NCBI GenBank assembly: GCA_043812795.1
Contig: JBDRLU010000069.1
Span: 1 to 64,000, forward strand
DNA from: JBDRLU01 sp043812795
GTDB taxonomy: Bacteria > Chloroflexota > Dehalococcoidia > Dehalococcoidales > UBA2162
DNA: 64,000 nt
Direction of reading: 5' to 3'
Shown here piece by piece: positions 33,347 through 42,334 of this stretch. How positions within the stretch are numbered: the stretch's first letter is position 1; each line of letters starts with the position of its first letter. The notes under the pieces are model-generated. The model saw only the letters and a program-made list of their open reading frames with translations. It did not search any database and had not been told where the DNA came from. The position numbers were made by a program, and so were the translations under genes.

Positions 33347-34063
33347 ATTGAGTTTATCTTCCTGCTACTCGGAGCTTATCTCTTAGGCTCGATACCGGCT
33401 GCCTATCTGGTCGGCAAGTGGTCACGGGGGATTGACATCAGGCACCATGGCAGCGGTAACGTTGGTGCTTCGAATATCCTGAGCGTCTCGAAATGGTGGT
33501 CTTTACCGGTCATCATTTTCGATGCGGGCAAAGGAATGTTACCGGTCTATCTGGCCCGCACACTTGGTTTACCGGACTACCAGGCGGTAATTATCGGTCT
33601 GGCGGCCATCATCGGGCACAGCTGGCCGGTCTTCCTTCACTTTAACGGTGGTCGCGGCATCCTGACCGCCTTTGGTGTAGTTTTTGCCTTAGCTCCCTGG
33701 CTCGCCGTGGCCATGACCATTCTCGCTTTTGCCGGCCTGCCCTTCGGGTTATTCAGCCTCACGGCGCTTTTCGTTATCGTATTACTACCCATTTTGAGCT
33801 GGTTTGCCAGTCAACCATTCAGGATTGAACAATCGCTGGCGCTAACTCTGGGGCTGGTCGCATTATTACTTCTGGCCATCATCCGGCGACTGACCGCACT
33901 GCGGACGTCGCTCACCGCTTCGGTCACAACACGAGAGCTAATTATCAACCGCCTGCTTTTCGACCGGGACATACGCGATAGGAAGAAGTGGCTTAACCGG
34001 AATGAGGAGCATGTGTCAGACCAACCCAAGCAAAAGAGCCTGAACACTAGCAAGAACAAATGA
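33347..34063 (+). CDS. plsY: Glycerol-3-phosphate acyltransferase PlsY, apparent AUU start
   Basis: The 238-aa polytopic acyltransferase has LLGSIPAAYLVGKW, HGSGNVGASN, FDAGKGMLPVYLA and GHSWPVFLHFNGGRG, all conserved PlsY motifs. The N-terminal conserved block lies upstream of the first ATG (33536). In frame, between the PHP stop at 33328 and the motif, there is no ATG, GTG or TTG. An ATT at 33347 sits nine bases after a perfect AAGGAGG. I therefore read ATT as the start. The C-terminus carries an extra charged tail of about 30 residues. It uses PlsX acyl-phosphate. Confidence 0.9.
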   Translation: MEFIFLLLGAYLLGSIPAAYLVGKWSRGIDIRHHGSGNVGASNILSVSKWWSLPVIIFDAGKGMLPVYLARTLGLPDYQAVIIGLAAIIGHSWPVFLHFNGGRGILTAFGVVFALAPWLAVAMTILAFAGLPFGLFSLTALFVIVLLPILSWFASQPFRIEQSLALTLGLVALLLLAIIRRLTALRTSLTASVTTRELIINRLLFDRDIRDRKKWLNRNEEHVSDQPKQKSLNTSKNK

Positions 34064-34136
34064 GTGGCATTCTATCTAGTCATCATTAAGGAAATAAGAT
34101 AAGGTGGACATCTGGCACTGGCCGAAGGGGGTGGGT

Positions 34137-34700
34137 ATGAAGAATATGCCCGAGAGGGCAGGTAGGCGGCCAAATCTGTTAACGGTTCCTATTACAATTA
34201 TTCTAATTCTTACTTTTCTTGCCGGGTGTACAAAAGCACCGGCACAACCTTTACCGATACCACCAAGTTCGGTAAACTTCGGTGACGAGCCAGCACCACC
34301 TTACACACTAGAATTATCGTTTCCCAACGGCGCACCGGCATTAAACCAAGTAGCAGAACTAAAAGGTGTGATAAAAAACAAGAATGTAGAGATGGTCGGT
34401 GTCAACATCCTAGCAAGTTTACCTGAAGGTTTTGAACTAATAAGCGGTAATATTTCCTGGTCAGCAAATAGCCTGCCGTATGGGGATACAGAGGTAATAA
34501 GTGCACAACTCAAAGCCATCAAGACGGGCAATTGGACAATTGAGGTGCGCTTGAACGAGGGCAATAGCGTTGGATACCCTGAGGGAGGAGCTAGACATCC
34601 CATTTATGTTTCAGTACAAGAAAATTCTGCGGAATGGGGTGTCTATCCACCATGGCTAAAGAACAACAGTCCCACGACCCCGGTTCAAAGAACAGATTAG
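34137..34700 (+). CDS. Lipoprotein with beta-rich domain
   Basis: The 187-aa protein has a basic start, a hydrophobic helix and the lipobox FLAGC (Cys31). A Pro-rich linker follows, then a beta-sandwich-like domain with PEGFELISGNISW, a pattern of DUF11/CARDB-type extracellular domains. It should be anchored on the outer face of the membrane. A GTG at 34104 is the alternative start and would lengthen the signal peptide by 11 residues. No function is known. It ends just before the terminator at 34723-34749. Confidence 0.65.
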   Translation: MKNMPERAGRRPNLLTVPITIILILTFLAGCTKAPAQPLPIPPSSVNFGDEPAPPYTLELSFPNGAPALNQVAELKGVIKNKNVEMVGVNILASLPEGFELISGNISWSANSLPYGDTEVISAQLKAIKTGNWTIEVRLNEGNSVGYPEGGARHPIYVSVQENSAEWGVYPPWLKNNSPTTPVQRTD

Positions 34701-34722
34701 CCTTCAGGAAAGAGAGGAAAAA

Positions 34723-34749
34723 ATAAGAGGGAGCAAAGCTCCCTCTTAT
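34723..34749. terminator. Bidirectional intrinsic terminator
   Basis: A 12-bp perfect stem, ATAAGAGGGAGC with GCTCCCTCTTAT, and a three-base AAA loop. It lies between the converging lipoprotein and meaB genes. Confidence 0.85.
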
Positions 34750-34775
34750 GATACATAGTAAAAGGTTGCAGCTAA

Positions 34776-35705
34776 TTAAAGACCACGGAAAATCTTGATA
34801 ACCTCGATGGCAGCCGCCCGTGGATTAGTTTTCCGCTGGGCCAGGTCGTCAACCAGCTTATCCAGATAGTCCTGGTCCATTCTCTCGATGTGTTCTTGGA
34901 GGATGCACTCGATAGCCATCAGTAGCTCGATTCTGGCCCTTTCCCGGCGGCGCTTTCCCATCTCATTATGGGTAATGATGAATTCTTTATGTTCCAGAAT
35001 CCCGTCAGCCAGCTCGTCGATACCACGCCCTGAAGTTGCTTCAGTCAGGATAACCCGTGGTTTCCAGGCCTCCGGCGGATACTTCTTCATGCCCAGCATA
35101 ACTTCCAGCCATGTCTTTACGTTCTCCGCGCCTTCCCGGTCGGCCTTGTTGACCGCGAAAATATCGGCCACCTCCAAGATACCGGCCTTCATCATCTGGA
35201 TTTCGTCGCCCATTCCCGGCGTCATGACAACCAGAGTGGTATCCGCTACGCGGGCTACATCAACCTCATTCTGACCGGCACCGACCGTCTCGACAAAGAT
35301 GATGTCTTTGCCCATGGCATCCATAACATGTACCACGTTTACTGTACATTTGGATAACCCACCCCGCCAGCCCCGGGATGCCAGGCTGCGGATAAAGACG
35401 TCATTATCACTTCCACAGGCCTGCATGCGGATTCTATCGCCGAGTATCGCCCCGCCCGTGAAAGGGCTCGTCGGGTCGACGCAGACCACGCCGATGGTCA
35501 TCTCCTTCTTACGAAAGGCAGCAATCAAGGCACCGATAAGCGAGCTCTTGCCGGCACCAGGGGCACCGGTCAGCCCCACGATATAAGCATTACCGGTCTC
35601 GTGGTAAACATTTTCCATCGCTTCCAGGGCTTCAGGTGCTTCGTCTTCTATCCCTCGCATCAATCTGGCTGCGGCTAAAACGTCGCCTTCTTTAACTTTG
35701 CTCAT
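34776..35705 (-). CDS. meaB: Methylmalonyl-CoA mutase-associated GTPase MeaB
   Basis: The 309-aa G3E-family GTPase protects and reloads B12-dependent acyl-CoA mutases. Motifs: Walker A GAPGAGKSSL at about residue 49, DPTSPFTGGAILGDRIRM, the ETVGAGQNEV switch region, and NKAD for guanine specificity. The C-terminal dimerisation helix is present. No mutase gene is in the window, so its client must be elsewhere. It lies downstream of an acyl-CoA ligase gene on the same strand. Confidence 0.92.
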   Translation of the reverse strand: MSKVKEGDVLAAARLMRGIEDEAPEALEAMENVYHETGNAYIVGLTGAPGAGKSSLIGALIAAFRKKEMTIGVVCVDPTSPFTGGAILGDRIRMQACGSDNDVFIRSLASRGWRGGLSKCTVNVVHVMDAMGKDIIFVETVGAGQNEVDVARVADTTLVVMTPGMGDEIQMMKAGILEVADIFAVNKADREGAENVKTWLEVMLGMKKYPPEAWKPRVILTEATSGRGIDELADGILEHKEFIITHNEMGKRRRERARIELLMAIECILQEHIERMDQDYLDKLVDDLAQRKTNPRAAAIEVIKIFRGL

Positions 35706-35776
35706 AAGTTGTAGGTCACCTCCAAAGTGGTTCTAAAATCTATTATCGCATTTTTTGCTCTACTTGTGAAACAGGC

Positions 35777-37333
35777 TTAACTTTTGGCATACTGCTCGCG
35801 CAGCACTCTTTTCAGCACCTTACCCATCGGATTACGCGGCAGGTCATCGACGAATACCACGCCTCTCGGTCTCTTGTAGCTGGCCAGATTTGCCCGGCAA
35901 TACTCCATCAATTCTTCGGGCGTTGCCTGGACTCCCTGCTTGAGGACGGTAATTGCCAGCGGTAGTTCTCCCCACTCCAAATCAGGCACGCCGATGACGG
36001 CGACGTCGTCAACTTTCGGATTGGTACGCAGTACTGCCTCGACTTCCTCTGGAGAAATAAGCTCCCCGGCCCGTTTAATCATATCCGTGTTACGGCCCGC
36101 CAGGAAGAAATAGCCGTCCTCATCCCGGTAGCCCAAATCGCCGGTATGGACCCAGCCTTCTTTGTCGATGGTCTTATCCGTTTTCTCTTTGTCTTTCCAG
36201 TACCCGCTCATGACCCGCGGCCCGCGGGCGACAATCTCGCCGACCTCACCTGGCGGCAGGTCCTGGCTGCTTTCATCGATGACCTTCATTTCAACATCTG
36301 CCATCGGTTTGCCGATGGAAGAAAGTCGCTTTAACCTCTTCTCCTTTTCGGCTTCGGTGCCGCTAATATTATGGTCTTCCGGGCCGAGCATGGTCACCGT
36401 TGAGGCTGTCTCCGTCTGACCGAAGGCATTGATAAAGCCCACGCCCGGGAAAACCTCGACGGCTTTCTTAATAATCTCGAAGGGCATCGGGGCGGCTCCG
36501 TAGGTAATGACCTTCAGACTGCGCAGGTTATACTTGTTAAAATCGGGGTGGTCCATCAGTTGCTTCAGCATGGTGGGCACCATCATCGCCCGGCTGACTT
36601 TCTCTCCCTGTACCAGCTCCATCCATTCCTTGGGGTCGAACTGCCGTTCCATAACCAGCGTCCGCCCTCCATAAATAGCGGCCATCATCGCCTGCATGCC
36701 GGCAATATGATAGAGCGGCACGGTCAGGATATTTTTTTCGTTTGTCTCCGGGTCAGCGGGCGTAACATTTTCCAAAACATAAACGGAGAAGCTATTGTGA
36801 GAGAGCATGACTCCTTTGGGGAAGCCGGTAGTGCCCGCAGTGTACATCAGTATCGTCGTGTCATTATCATCAACTTCGGTGAAGATATCGTCGGTCGGAG
36901 ACGAGGTAATCAAGTCCTCGTAATACAGCATACCTTCCTGTTTCTTATCGAGCGAGACAAGATTTTTGAGCGATTTCGCCTCAGACTTTACCGACTCAGC
37001 CAGCTCGGTATAGCGGTCGCCGACAAAGATAGTGGTCGCTTCCGAGCTATTGAGCAGATAGACAAGCTCGCTGGCCTTAGCCCTGAAGTTCAAGGGCAGG
37101 TAAATACCACCAATCTTGGCCGTGGCGAAATAGGCTTCGACACACTGGTTGGTGTTCACCTGCATCATCGCTATCCGGTCGCCTTTTTTCACGCCCAGCT
37201 TCAGCAAGGCATTCCCCAGGCGAGTGGCCCGTTCATTAAGCTGGCTATAGGTGTATCTCTTGTCTTCAAAAACAATAGCTTCTTTATCCGGGCAGATGGA
37301 CGCGGCAATAGTGAGAAATTCGGCTGTGTTCAT
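35777..37333 (-). CDS. AMP-dependent acyl-CoA synthetase/ligase
   Basis: The 518-aa adenylate-forming enzyme activates a carboxylic acid to its CoA thioester. MYTAGTTGFPKGV is the phosphate loop, HTGDLGYRDEDGYFFLAGR holds the hinge region, and GKVLKR near the C-terminus contains the catalytic lysine. FadD-like medium/long-chain or aromatic acid ligases share this layout, so the substrate cannot be told. GGAGG lies 13 bases before the ATG. With two crotonases and meaB it forms an acyl-CoA metabolism set. Confidence 0.88.
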   Translation of the reverse strand: MNTAEFLTIAASICPDKEAIVFEDKRYTYSQLNERATRLGNALLKLGVKKGDRIAMMQVNTNQCVEAYFATAKIGGIYLPLNFRAKASELVYLLNSSEATTIFVGDRYTELAESVKSEAKSLKNLVSLDKKQEGMLYYEDLITSSPTDDIFTEVDDNDTTILMYTAGTTGFPKGVMLSHNSFSVYVLENVTPADPETNEKNILTVPLYHIAGMQAMMAAIYGGRTLVMERQFDPKEWMELVQGEKVSRAMMVPTMLKQLMDHPDFNKYNLRSLKVITYGAAPMPFEIIKKAVEVFPGVGFINAFGQTETASTVTMLGPEDHNISGTEAEKEKRLKRLSSIGKPMADVEMKVIDESSQDLPPGEVGEIVARGPRVMSGYWKDKEKTDKTIDKEGWVHTGDLGYRDEDGYFFLAGRNTDMIKRAGELISPEEVEAVLRTNPKVDDVAVIGVPDLEWGELPLAITVLKQGVQATPEELMEYCRANLASYKRPRGVVFVDDLPRNPMGKVLKRVLREQYAKS

Positions 37334-37363
37334 TTTTGGTCGTTTACCTCCATTTAATTTAGT

Positions 37364-38101
37364 TTAGCTTACTATCTGATGGTGGCGCAATAAATATCCA
37401 CCCAGCCTGGCCTCCAGTTCCAGCCCTTGCTCCAGACTCAGGTCGAGTCCGCGGGTAATTGCCTGTTTGGCACAACTGAGGGTACACTGGTCATGGACTT
37501 TGATTTTATTGGTCATTCTTTCGGCAGCGGGTAGCAGGTCAGCGCGAGATACCACCTGATTTACTAGCTTTAAGCGGCGGGCTTCTTCAGCCTTGACCCA
37601 TCGTCCGGTCAGCAACACTTCCAGGGCAGGCGCTCTGCCGATTGCTCTGGGTAATGTCTGGCTGCCGCCAGCGGCCGGAATAATTCCCAGCCCCATCTCG
37701 GGAACGCCAAATTGAGCATCTTCCGAAGCTAACCTGATATCACAGCAAAGAGCGATTTCGATGCCCGACCCGAGAACGTAGCCGTGGAGGGCGGCAATCA
37801 GGGGCTTATCGATACTCAGGAAAAGGCCCCAGATATCGCGTTCCCAGCGCGCCTTTCGGGCAATTATCGGTGACGGGGCAGTGAGAAACTCGCTAAGGTC
37901 GGCACCGGCACAAAAAGCCCGCTCTCCGGCGCCCTTAAAAATAGCTACCTTTACTTCCGGGTCATCTTTGATGGCGCCCAGTACTTCGTAAAGCTCGTCC
38001 CTCATCTGAATATTATAAGCGTTTAAGAGCTGAGGGCGGTTAAGGGTGACGTAACCGACCCCATCGTGCTTCTCGTAAATGATTACTCCGAAATTATTCA
38101 T
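37364..38101 (-). CDS. Enoyl-CoA hydratase/isomerase family protein
   Basis: The 245-aa crotonase has AFCAGADLSEF and GSGIEIALCCDIRLAS for the oxyanion hole and PEMGLGIIPAAGGSQTLPR for the active-site region, including the first catalytic glutamate position. Such proteins hydrate enoyl-CoA, but the fold also serves isomerases and hydrolases. The ATG at 38101 is used; a TTG at 38113 is possible. It sits directly downstream of a second crotonase. Confidence 0.85.
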   Translation of the reverse strand: MNNFGVIIYEKHDGVGYVTLNRPQLLNAYNIQMRDELYEVLGAIKDDPEVKVAIFKGAGERAFCAGADLSEFLTAPSPIIARKARWERDIWGLFLSIDKPLIAALHGYVLGSGIEIALCCDIRLASEDAQFGVPEMGLGIIPAAGGSQTLPRAIGRAPALEVLLTGRWVKAEEARRLKLVNQVVSRADLLPAAERMTNKIKVHDQCTLSCAKQAITRGLDLSLEQGLELEARLGGYLLRHHQIVS

Positions 38102-38115
38102 CGTGCTTATCAAAA

Positions 38116-38898
38116 TTACTGTCCCTTGAACTGCGGACTTCTTTTCTCCAGGAAAGCATGGATACCTTCGGTCCGGTCGGCAGTCGTATGCAACAGAAAG
38201 TAAAGGTCGGCTTCCAGACGAAGCCCCTGCTCCATGGTTAAATCCAGCCCTTTATTGACGGCTTCCTTAATGAACCGTAAGGCAATGGGTGCCTTTCCTG
38301 CCATCGTCTCAGCCATGGACTCGACTTCCGGAATCAGGTTGGCCGGCGTGACGACTTTACTTACGAGGCTTATTTCCAGTGCTACTCCGGCACTTATCGT
38401 TTCACCGGTGAAAATCATTTCCAGAGCTTTACTCCGCCCCACGATGCGGGGCAGCCGCTGCGTTCCTCCGTCCATCGGGATAAGACCGGACGATACCTGG
38501 GGAAAACCGAACTTTGCCTTAGGTACTGTCAGCCTGATGTCACAGCTCAACGCTAACTCCAAGCCCTCCCCGAGTGCGTCCCCATTAATCGCCGCAATAA
38601 CCGGTTTTTCGATGTCGGCGATAGCCTTAGCCACATTATACTGCGAGCAATCTTTCGCTTCGGCTGAAGATATCTGACTACGTTGAAGTACTCTCTCGCA
38701 TTCGCTACCCGCACAGAACGCCCGGCTGCCGGCTCCGGTAAGTATCACCGCATGAATACCATCATTGCGGCCTATCTCGGAGCAAATATCTATTAACTCT
38801 TGGGTAAGCTGCCGGTTAATAACATTACCTGCTCTCGGCCGGTTCAAGGTTATGCGGGCAACATGCCCTTTTTCGGTGTAAAGAACGGTGCCAGACAC
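38116..38898 (-). CDS. Enoyl-CoA hydratase/isomerase family protein
   Basis: The 260-aa crotonase paralogue has AFCAGSECERV, GEGLELALSCDIRLTV and FGFPQVSSGLIPMDGGTQRLPR. At the position where the neighbouring paralogue has PEM, it reads PQV, so the first catalytic glutamate is replaced by glutamine. This suggests a different reaction from simple hydration (inference). GTG at 38898 is chosen because AGAGGTGAG lies about nine bases upstream; the longer GTG at 38913 overlaps that site. Confidence 0.82.
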   Translation of the reverse strand: MSGTVLYTEKGHVARITLNRPRAGNVINRQLTQELIDICSEIGRNDGIHAVILTGAGSRAFCAGSECERVLQRSQISSAEAKDCSQYNVAKAIADIEKPVIAAINGDALGEGLELALSCDIRLTVPKAKFGFPQVSSGLIPMDGGTQRLPRIVGRSKALEMIFTGETISAGVALEISLVSKVVTPANLIPEVESMAETMAGKAPIALRFIKEAVNKGLDLTMEQGLRLEADLYFLLHTTADRTEGIHAFLEKRSPQFKGQ

Positions 38899-39014
38899 AG
38901 TGTATGCTCTCACCTCTGGTTAAGGCAAATGCCAACCTATCTTACCCGACCATGCCGATAACGTCAAGGCTTATCGTAAGTAACGACCAGTAAAGCCGCC
39001 GTAAGCCACCGGCA

Positions 39015-39464
39015 CTAGAGTTTACTAACCCAGGAGGGAACTCTGACCTCACCAAGGTCATGCCTGGGGATATAAGGCTTGATATCTATTACCGGCGTGC
39101 CGTCAAAAGCGTCGAGCCCCTTTACCTTTAAGACATTACCCTGGCATTGGAGCAAACGGACGACGGTCTCGCCGATTCGATTCGGCCGGTTAGGCGTTCG
39201 CGTGGCAAAAAGCCCGAGCAGTGGCAGTTCCGGCTTACCCTTGGGATGAATCATGAGCGGCATCTCAGTCTTAGTTATTCGGTGCATCCAGCAGAGAGTT
39301 ACAATATGGGAGAATTCGTCCAGGCCAGCCAAGGCTTCAATTAGGCTGTCGTCAATTACAATGTCAGAAATGATTTCGCCCCAGTCCGGAGGTGGTCCAG
39401 CTCTCACCCTGTTTTTGACCACACCAACTGCCTTCAGCTTCATGTTACCCGCTTCTCCTGCCAT
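39015..39464 (-). CDS. TrmO/TsaA-like SAM-dependent tRNA methyltransferase (UPF0066)
   Basis: The 149-aa beta-barrel protein carries ATRTPNRPNRIGETVVRL, the UPF0066 signature, and GLDEFSHIVTLCW and GLDAFDGTPVIDIKPYIP. The Escherichia coli member methylates t6A in tRNA. This copy is shorter and may have a different substrate, as many archaeal and clostridial relatives do. GGAGG precedes the ATG by five bases. It is followed on this strand by a strong terminator (39489-39525 lies upstream of its start). Confidence 0.8.
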   Translation of the reverse strand: MAGEAGNMKLKAVGVVKNRVRAGPPPDWGEIISDIVIDDSLIEALAGLDEFSHIVTLCWMHRITKTEMPLMIHPKGKPELPLLGLFATRTPNRPNRIGETVVRLLQCQGNVLKVKGLDAFDGTPVIDIKPYIPRHDLGEVRVPSWVSKL

Positions 39465-39488
39465 TATCTCCTCCTCAACCCAGTTATA

Positions 39489-39525
39489 AAAAGGGAGTGC
39501 CGATATTGAATCGGCACTCCCTTTT
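39489..39525. terminator. Intrinsic terminator, 16-bp stem
   Basis: AAAAGGGAGTGCCGAT at 39489-39504 pairs perfectly with 39510-39525 around a five-base ATTGA loop. It lies just downstream of the peptide-binding lipoprotein gene, which it should end, and upstream of the TrmO-like gene. Confidence 0.85.
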
Positions 39526-39555
39526 AACTTGCTGCCAGGCTTGCCAGGCTAGTAC

Positions 39556-41358
39556 CTAGTAGCCCATGGATTTCTTCAGGTTCTGGTCAACCCAAGAATA
39601 CTGGGACCAGCCCCAATAATCGTAGTAGCCGACGCAGTACTCTCCATGGTAATCCGTTAGCCACGGCCACCAGAAAGTATAAACGTAGGGCGACGGAAAT
39701 TCTATCTGATAAACAAGTCCGAGTAAGTACTTCGTCATGTCCTTATATACTCCGGTAATGACATCAGGTTTGCCGATGTTCTCAAAGGCAAAGGCCTGGG
39801 CTTGCAGGTCATTAATATACGAGTCGTTAAGGTTGCTGTAGTTGCCGGTAAACTTCGGTTTGCTATCGAAAAATCCCCAAGAAGCGTTATGCCCCTTACC
39901 GGCGACTACCATCTGCTCGAAAGCCTTGTTCCGGGAGGAAGACACATACGCACCGGATTCAAGCACCTTCAGTTCAAGGTCAATGCCGACTTTCGCCCAG
40001 TAATCTTTAAAGATAGAGGCGATATCAACGTAGTCCTTCAGCAAAATTGCTTCGGTCTTAAAGCCGTTGGGATACCCGGCGTCGGCCAAAAGCTGCTTGG
40101 CCTTGTCCGGATTATAGTTCCACTGGTCCTGGATATCCTGAGGCATTTGCTCCAGCGGTACATACCAGTCCGGGAAATCGGGGGACATCGGCCAGGTCAA
40201 CAGCTCAGCCTCACCGCCATAGAAATCTTTTTGGATTGCCCGTCGGTCCACGGACATAGCCATGGCCAGGCGTACCTGTTGTTTATAAATGGCCAGGTCC
40301 GGCTTATCGACCCGGATGAAGAAGGACTGCTCGCTGGCAGTAAGACCCTTGGCGAACCCCAGGTCGGGATTGCTCTTCTTCAAAAGTGACGCGTCTTCGT
40401 AGCTAATTTCAGGAAGCACATCGATTTTGCCGGTGCGCAGCCCCGCCAGTCTGGTAGAATAGTCCGGAATGGTGAGTATCTTGAAAGTTTCGATGTAGGG
40501 TAACTGGTTGCCCTTACCCGGGCCAATAGGGTCCGTCTTCCAGTAATTGGGATTCCGAGTCAGAGTTACCTGGCTCTCTGACACATAGTCGGTCAGGATG
40601 AAGGGGCCGGTTCCGATGCTATTGTGCCAGTCCAGGAAGTTGCCGAATTGTTTCAGACCATCGGAAGGGAATATCCGAACAAGCTTGCTGATGCGGTCCA
40701 GCACGCCGGCGGTTGGTGCGGTCGCAGTATTCTTACCCTTCAGTGTCACCGTGTATTTATCGGTGGCTTCAGCCGAGACAATCCAGCCGGGCCAGGTAGA
40801 GGCGCCACCCTGATGGGTCGGTGTCGTCAGCGCCCGATATAAAGTGTCCGCTACGTCCTGGGCAACCAGTTCCCGGCCATTGGTTGGCGGTTTATTCTGC
40901 CAGTGAATTCCCTGACGGATATGAAAGATGATGGTATTTTCGTCAGGTACCTCCCAGCTTTCCGCTAGAGCACCCGCGTGCAAGCTGGACAAGTAAGAGC
41001 CGTTGCCCCACCAGTTCGTCTGGTCAGTGCCAGCCGGACCTTTCGTCCAGTCCCCTTCGACCAGGTCATCATTGGTAAGGTGGAGGGGCTGGCAATTGAA
41101 GGTCAGCACCAGGGCATCATCAAAGCCAAGAATGGTCTGCGAAGTAATACAGGTTTTTATTTCGCCACCATACTGGGGGCCGGTTGGCGTTGGGGTCGGT
41201 GTTGGCGTTGGCGTGGGTGTTGGGGTAGGCGTCGGGGTTGGAGTTGGGGTTGGAGTTGGGGTTGGAGTCGGCGTCGGTGCTGCCGGAGCACAGGACGCCA
41301 GTAATACGCCAACCACTATCAGAGCACACAGGGTGAACCATACAATTCGGCTCTTCAT
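39556..41358 (-). CDS. ABC transporter substrate-binding lipoprotein, family 5 (peptide/nickel type)
   Basis: The 600-aa exported lipoprotein has a signal peptide with lipobox LLASC (Cys23). A linker of sixteen Pro-Thr repeats follows, then a DppA/OppA-like domain (NTIIFHIRQGIHWQNKPPTNG, LTRNPNYWKTDP, LRTGKIDVLPEI). It would bind a peptide or other solute outside the membrane. No permease or ATPase genes lie nearby, so it is an orphan here. AAGGAGG is 14 bases before the ATG. Confidence 0.88.
   Translation of the reverse strand: MKSRIVWFTLCALIVVGVLLASCAPAAPTPTPTPTPTPTPTPTPTPTPTPTPTPTPTPTGPQYGGEIKTCITSQTILGFDDALVLTFNCQPLHLTNDDLVEGDWTKGPAGTDQTNWWGNGSYLSSLHAGALAESWEVPDENTIIFHIRQGIHWQNKPPTNGRELVAQDVADTLYRALTTPTHQGGASTWPGWIVSAEATDKYTVTLKGKNTATAPTAGVLDRISKLVRIFPSDGLKQFGNFLDWHNSIGTGPFILTDYVSESQVTLTRNPNYWKTDPIGPGKGNQLPYIETFKILTIPDYSTRLAGLRTGKIDVLPEISYEDASLLKKSNPDLGFAKGLTASEQSFFIRVDKPDLAIYKQQVRLAMAMSVDRRAIQKDFYGGEAELLTWPMSPDFPDWYVPLEQMPQDIQDQWNYNPDKAKQLLADAGYPNGFKTEAILLKDYVDIASIFKDYWAKVGIDLELKVLESGAYVSSSRNKAFEQMVVAGKGHNASWGFFDSKPKFTGNYSNLNDSYINDLQAQAFAFENIGKPDVITGVYKDMTKYLLGLVYQIEFPSPYVYTFWWPWLTDYHGEYCVGYYDYWGWSQYSWVDQNLKKSMGY
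41182..41277 (-). repeat. Pro-Thr codon repeat, 16 units
   Basis: Sixteen tandem six-base Pro-Thr units encode the linker after the lipidated cysteine. The tract is prone to length change by slippage in multiples of six bases, which keeps the frame. Confidence 0.85.
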
Positions 41359-41403
41359 ACCTTTACAGCGGGTCCTCCTTTTTCCATTTTATGTATAGCT
41401 CTA

Positions 41404-41433
41404 ATTTAACAACAACTTTCGATAAAATGTCAA
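41404..41433 (-). promoter_or_regulatory. Promoter of the peptide-binding lipoprotein gene
   Basis: On the minus strand TTGACA (41428-41433), 18 bases, then TTAAAT (41404-41409), giving a leader of about 40 bases. Confidence 0.6.
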
Positions 41434-41633
41434 GCTAGTTATTCTTCTCAGCAGACTATTTTGGCTGATATTTCTCCTGCACTTTAGTACTATATTAGTG
41501 GTACTATTTGTGATAAGAACAGGGCAAAACGATTCTTCGTTGTGGTTGCATCTCGGTACGCCAAAAATCACGATAGGTAATAAAGAATGCAGAAGGTAGC
41601 AGCAGGGAGTAGCCGATGTCCTCCAACCACTCA

Positions 41634-41662
41634 TTGCCGAGACGGAGAGCAGGCAGTATAAT
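41634..41662 (+). promoter_or_regulatory. Promoter of the hemerythrin-like gene
   Basis: TTGCCG (41634-41639), 17 bases, then a perfect TATAAT (41657-41662). The start codon is at 41728, preceded by AAGGAAGG. Confidence 0.65.
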
Positions 41663-41727
41663 TTAGTTAGTTTCCCCGTAGCGGTAGGATGAAAATCGAA
41701 TCTTGTTGTGAAGAAGGAAGGTAAGAC

Positions 41728-42231
41728 ATGGTTGATAGTTTACAGATAATCCATCGTGTTATTGAAGAGCATCACAGGATTAGAGAAAATATACAGCTTG
41801 CCGGCGCGGCTATCAATGACATGGAAGGTCTGTTTAGTTTACAGAGGTCATATGCTGGCTGGACACAGAGCTCACTGGAGAGTCTGGCTGATAAGTTAAA
41901 ACAGCTGCAGCAAATAATCGGCTCTCTTAACGAAGGCCTTCAAAGGCACTTCAGTTTTGAAGAAGCGGCCTTGCCGCCATTGTTTGGTGACTCGCTGATG
42001 CGCGCGCTTATCTTTGAGCATAATCAGGTAAGAAATAGGATAGGGGAAGTCAAATTGACCCTGGCGGATACCCATCTCGAAGGACTGAAGCAAGAAGAGA
42101 TGCTGTCCCGGAAGTCCCATCTGCAAGAATTAATCAATAACGCCTGCCAGACAGTGAGTGAACACGCCGCCCATGAAGAAATAATCCTCAACATGATTGC
42201 CCGAACCCTGGAACAAGAACAAAAAAGTTAG
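41728..42231 (+). CDS. Hemerythrin-like (HHE domain) protein
   Basis: The 167-aa four-helix protein has the di-iron ligand pattern: HRVIEEHHR in helix A, LQRHFSFEE in helix B, FEHNQVRNR in helix C, and EHAAHEE in helix D. Hemerythrin-like proteins bind oxygen or nitric oxide or help repair iron centres, which fits a strict anaerobe. The middle loop (residues 30-60) is longer than in minimal HHE domains. It stands alone under its own promoter. Confidence 0.85.
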   Translation: MVDSLQIIHRVIEEHHRIRENIQLAGAAINDMEGLFSLQRSYAGWTQSSLESLADKLKQLQQIIGSLNEGLQRHFSFEEAALPPLFGDSLMRALIFEHNQVRNRIGEVKLTLADTHLEGLKQEEMLSRKSHLQELINNACQTVSEHAAHEEIILNMIARTLEQEQKS

Positions 42232-42334
42232 CCGGAAGTCTCTTAGAAACCCCGATTGTTAGGCAGTAGCCTGTTTGGAAGCAGAAGACGGGGGTGGGCG
42301 TCGCCAGTTGCCTGCCCACAATAGATTCGGACGT

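Larger units (their letters stand above)
41359..41727. other. Divergent intergenic region between lipoprotein and hemerythrin genes
   Basis: The 369-base region holds back-to-back promoters, 41404-41433 on minus and 41634-41662 on plus. The middle (about 41440-41630) shows nothing I recognise; reading frames there are short and unconvincing. Confidence 0.6.
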
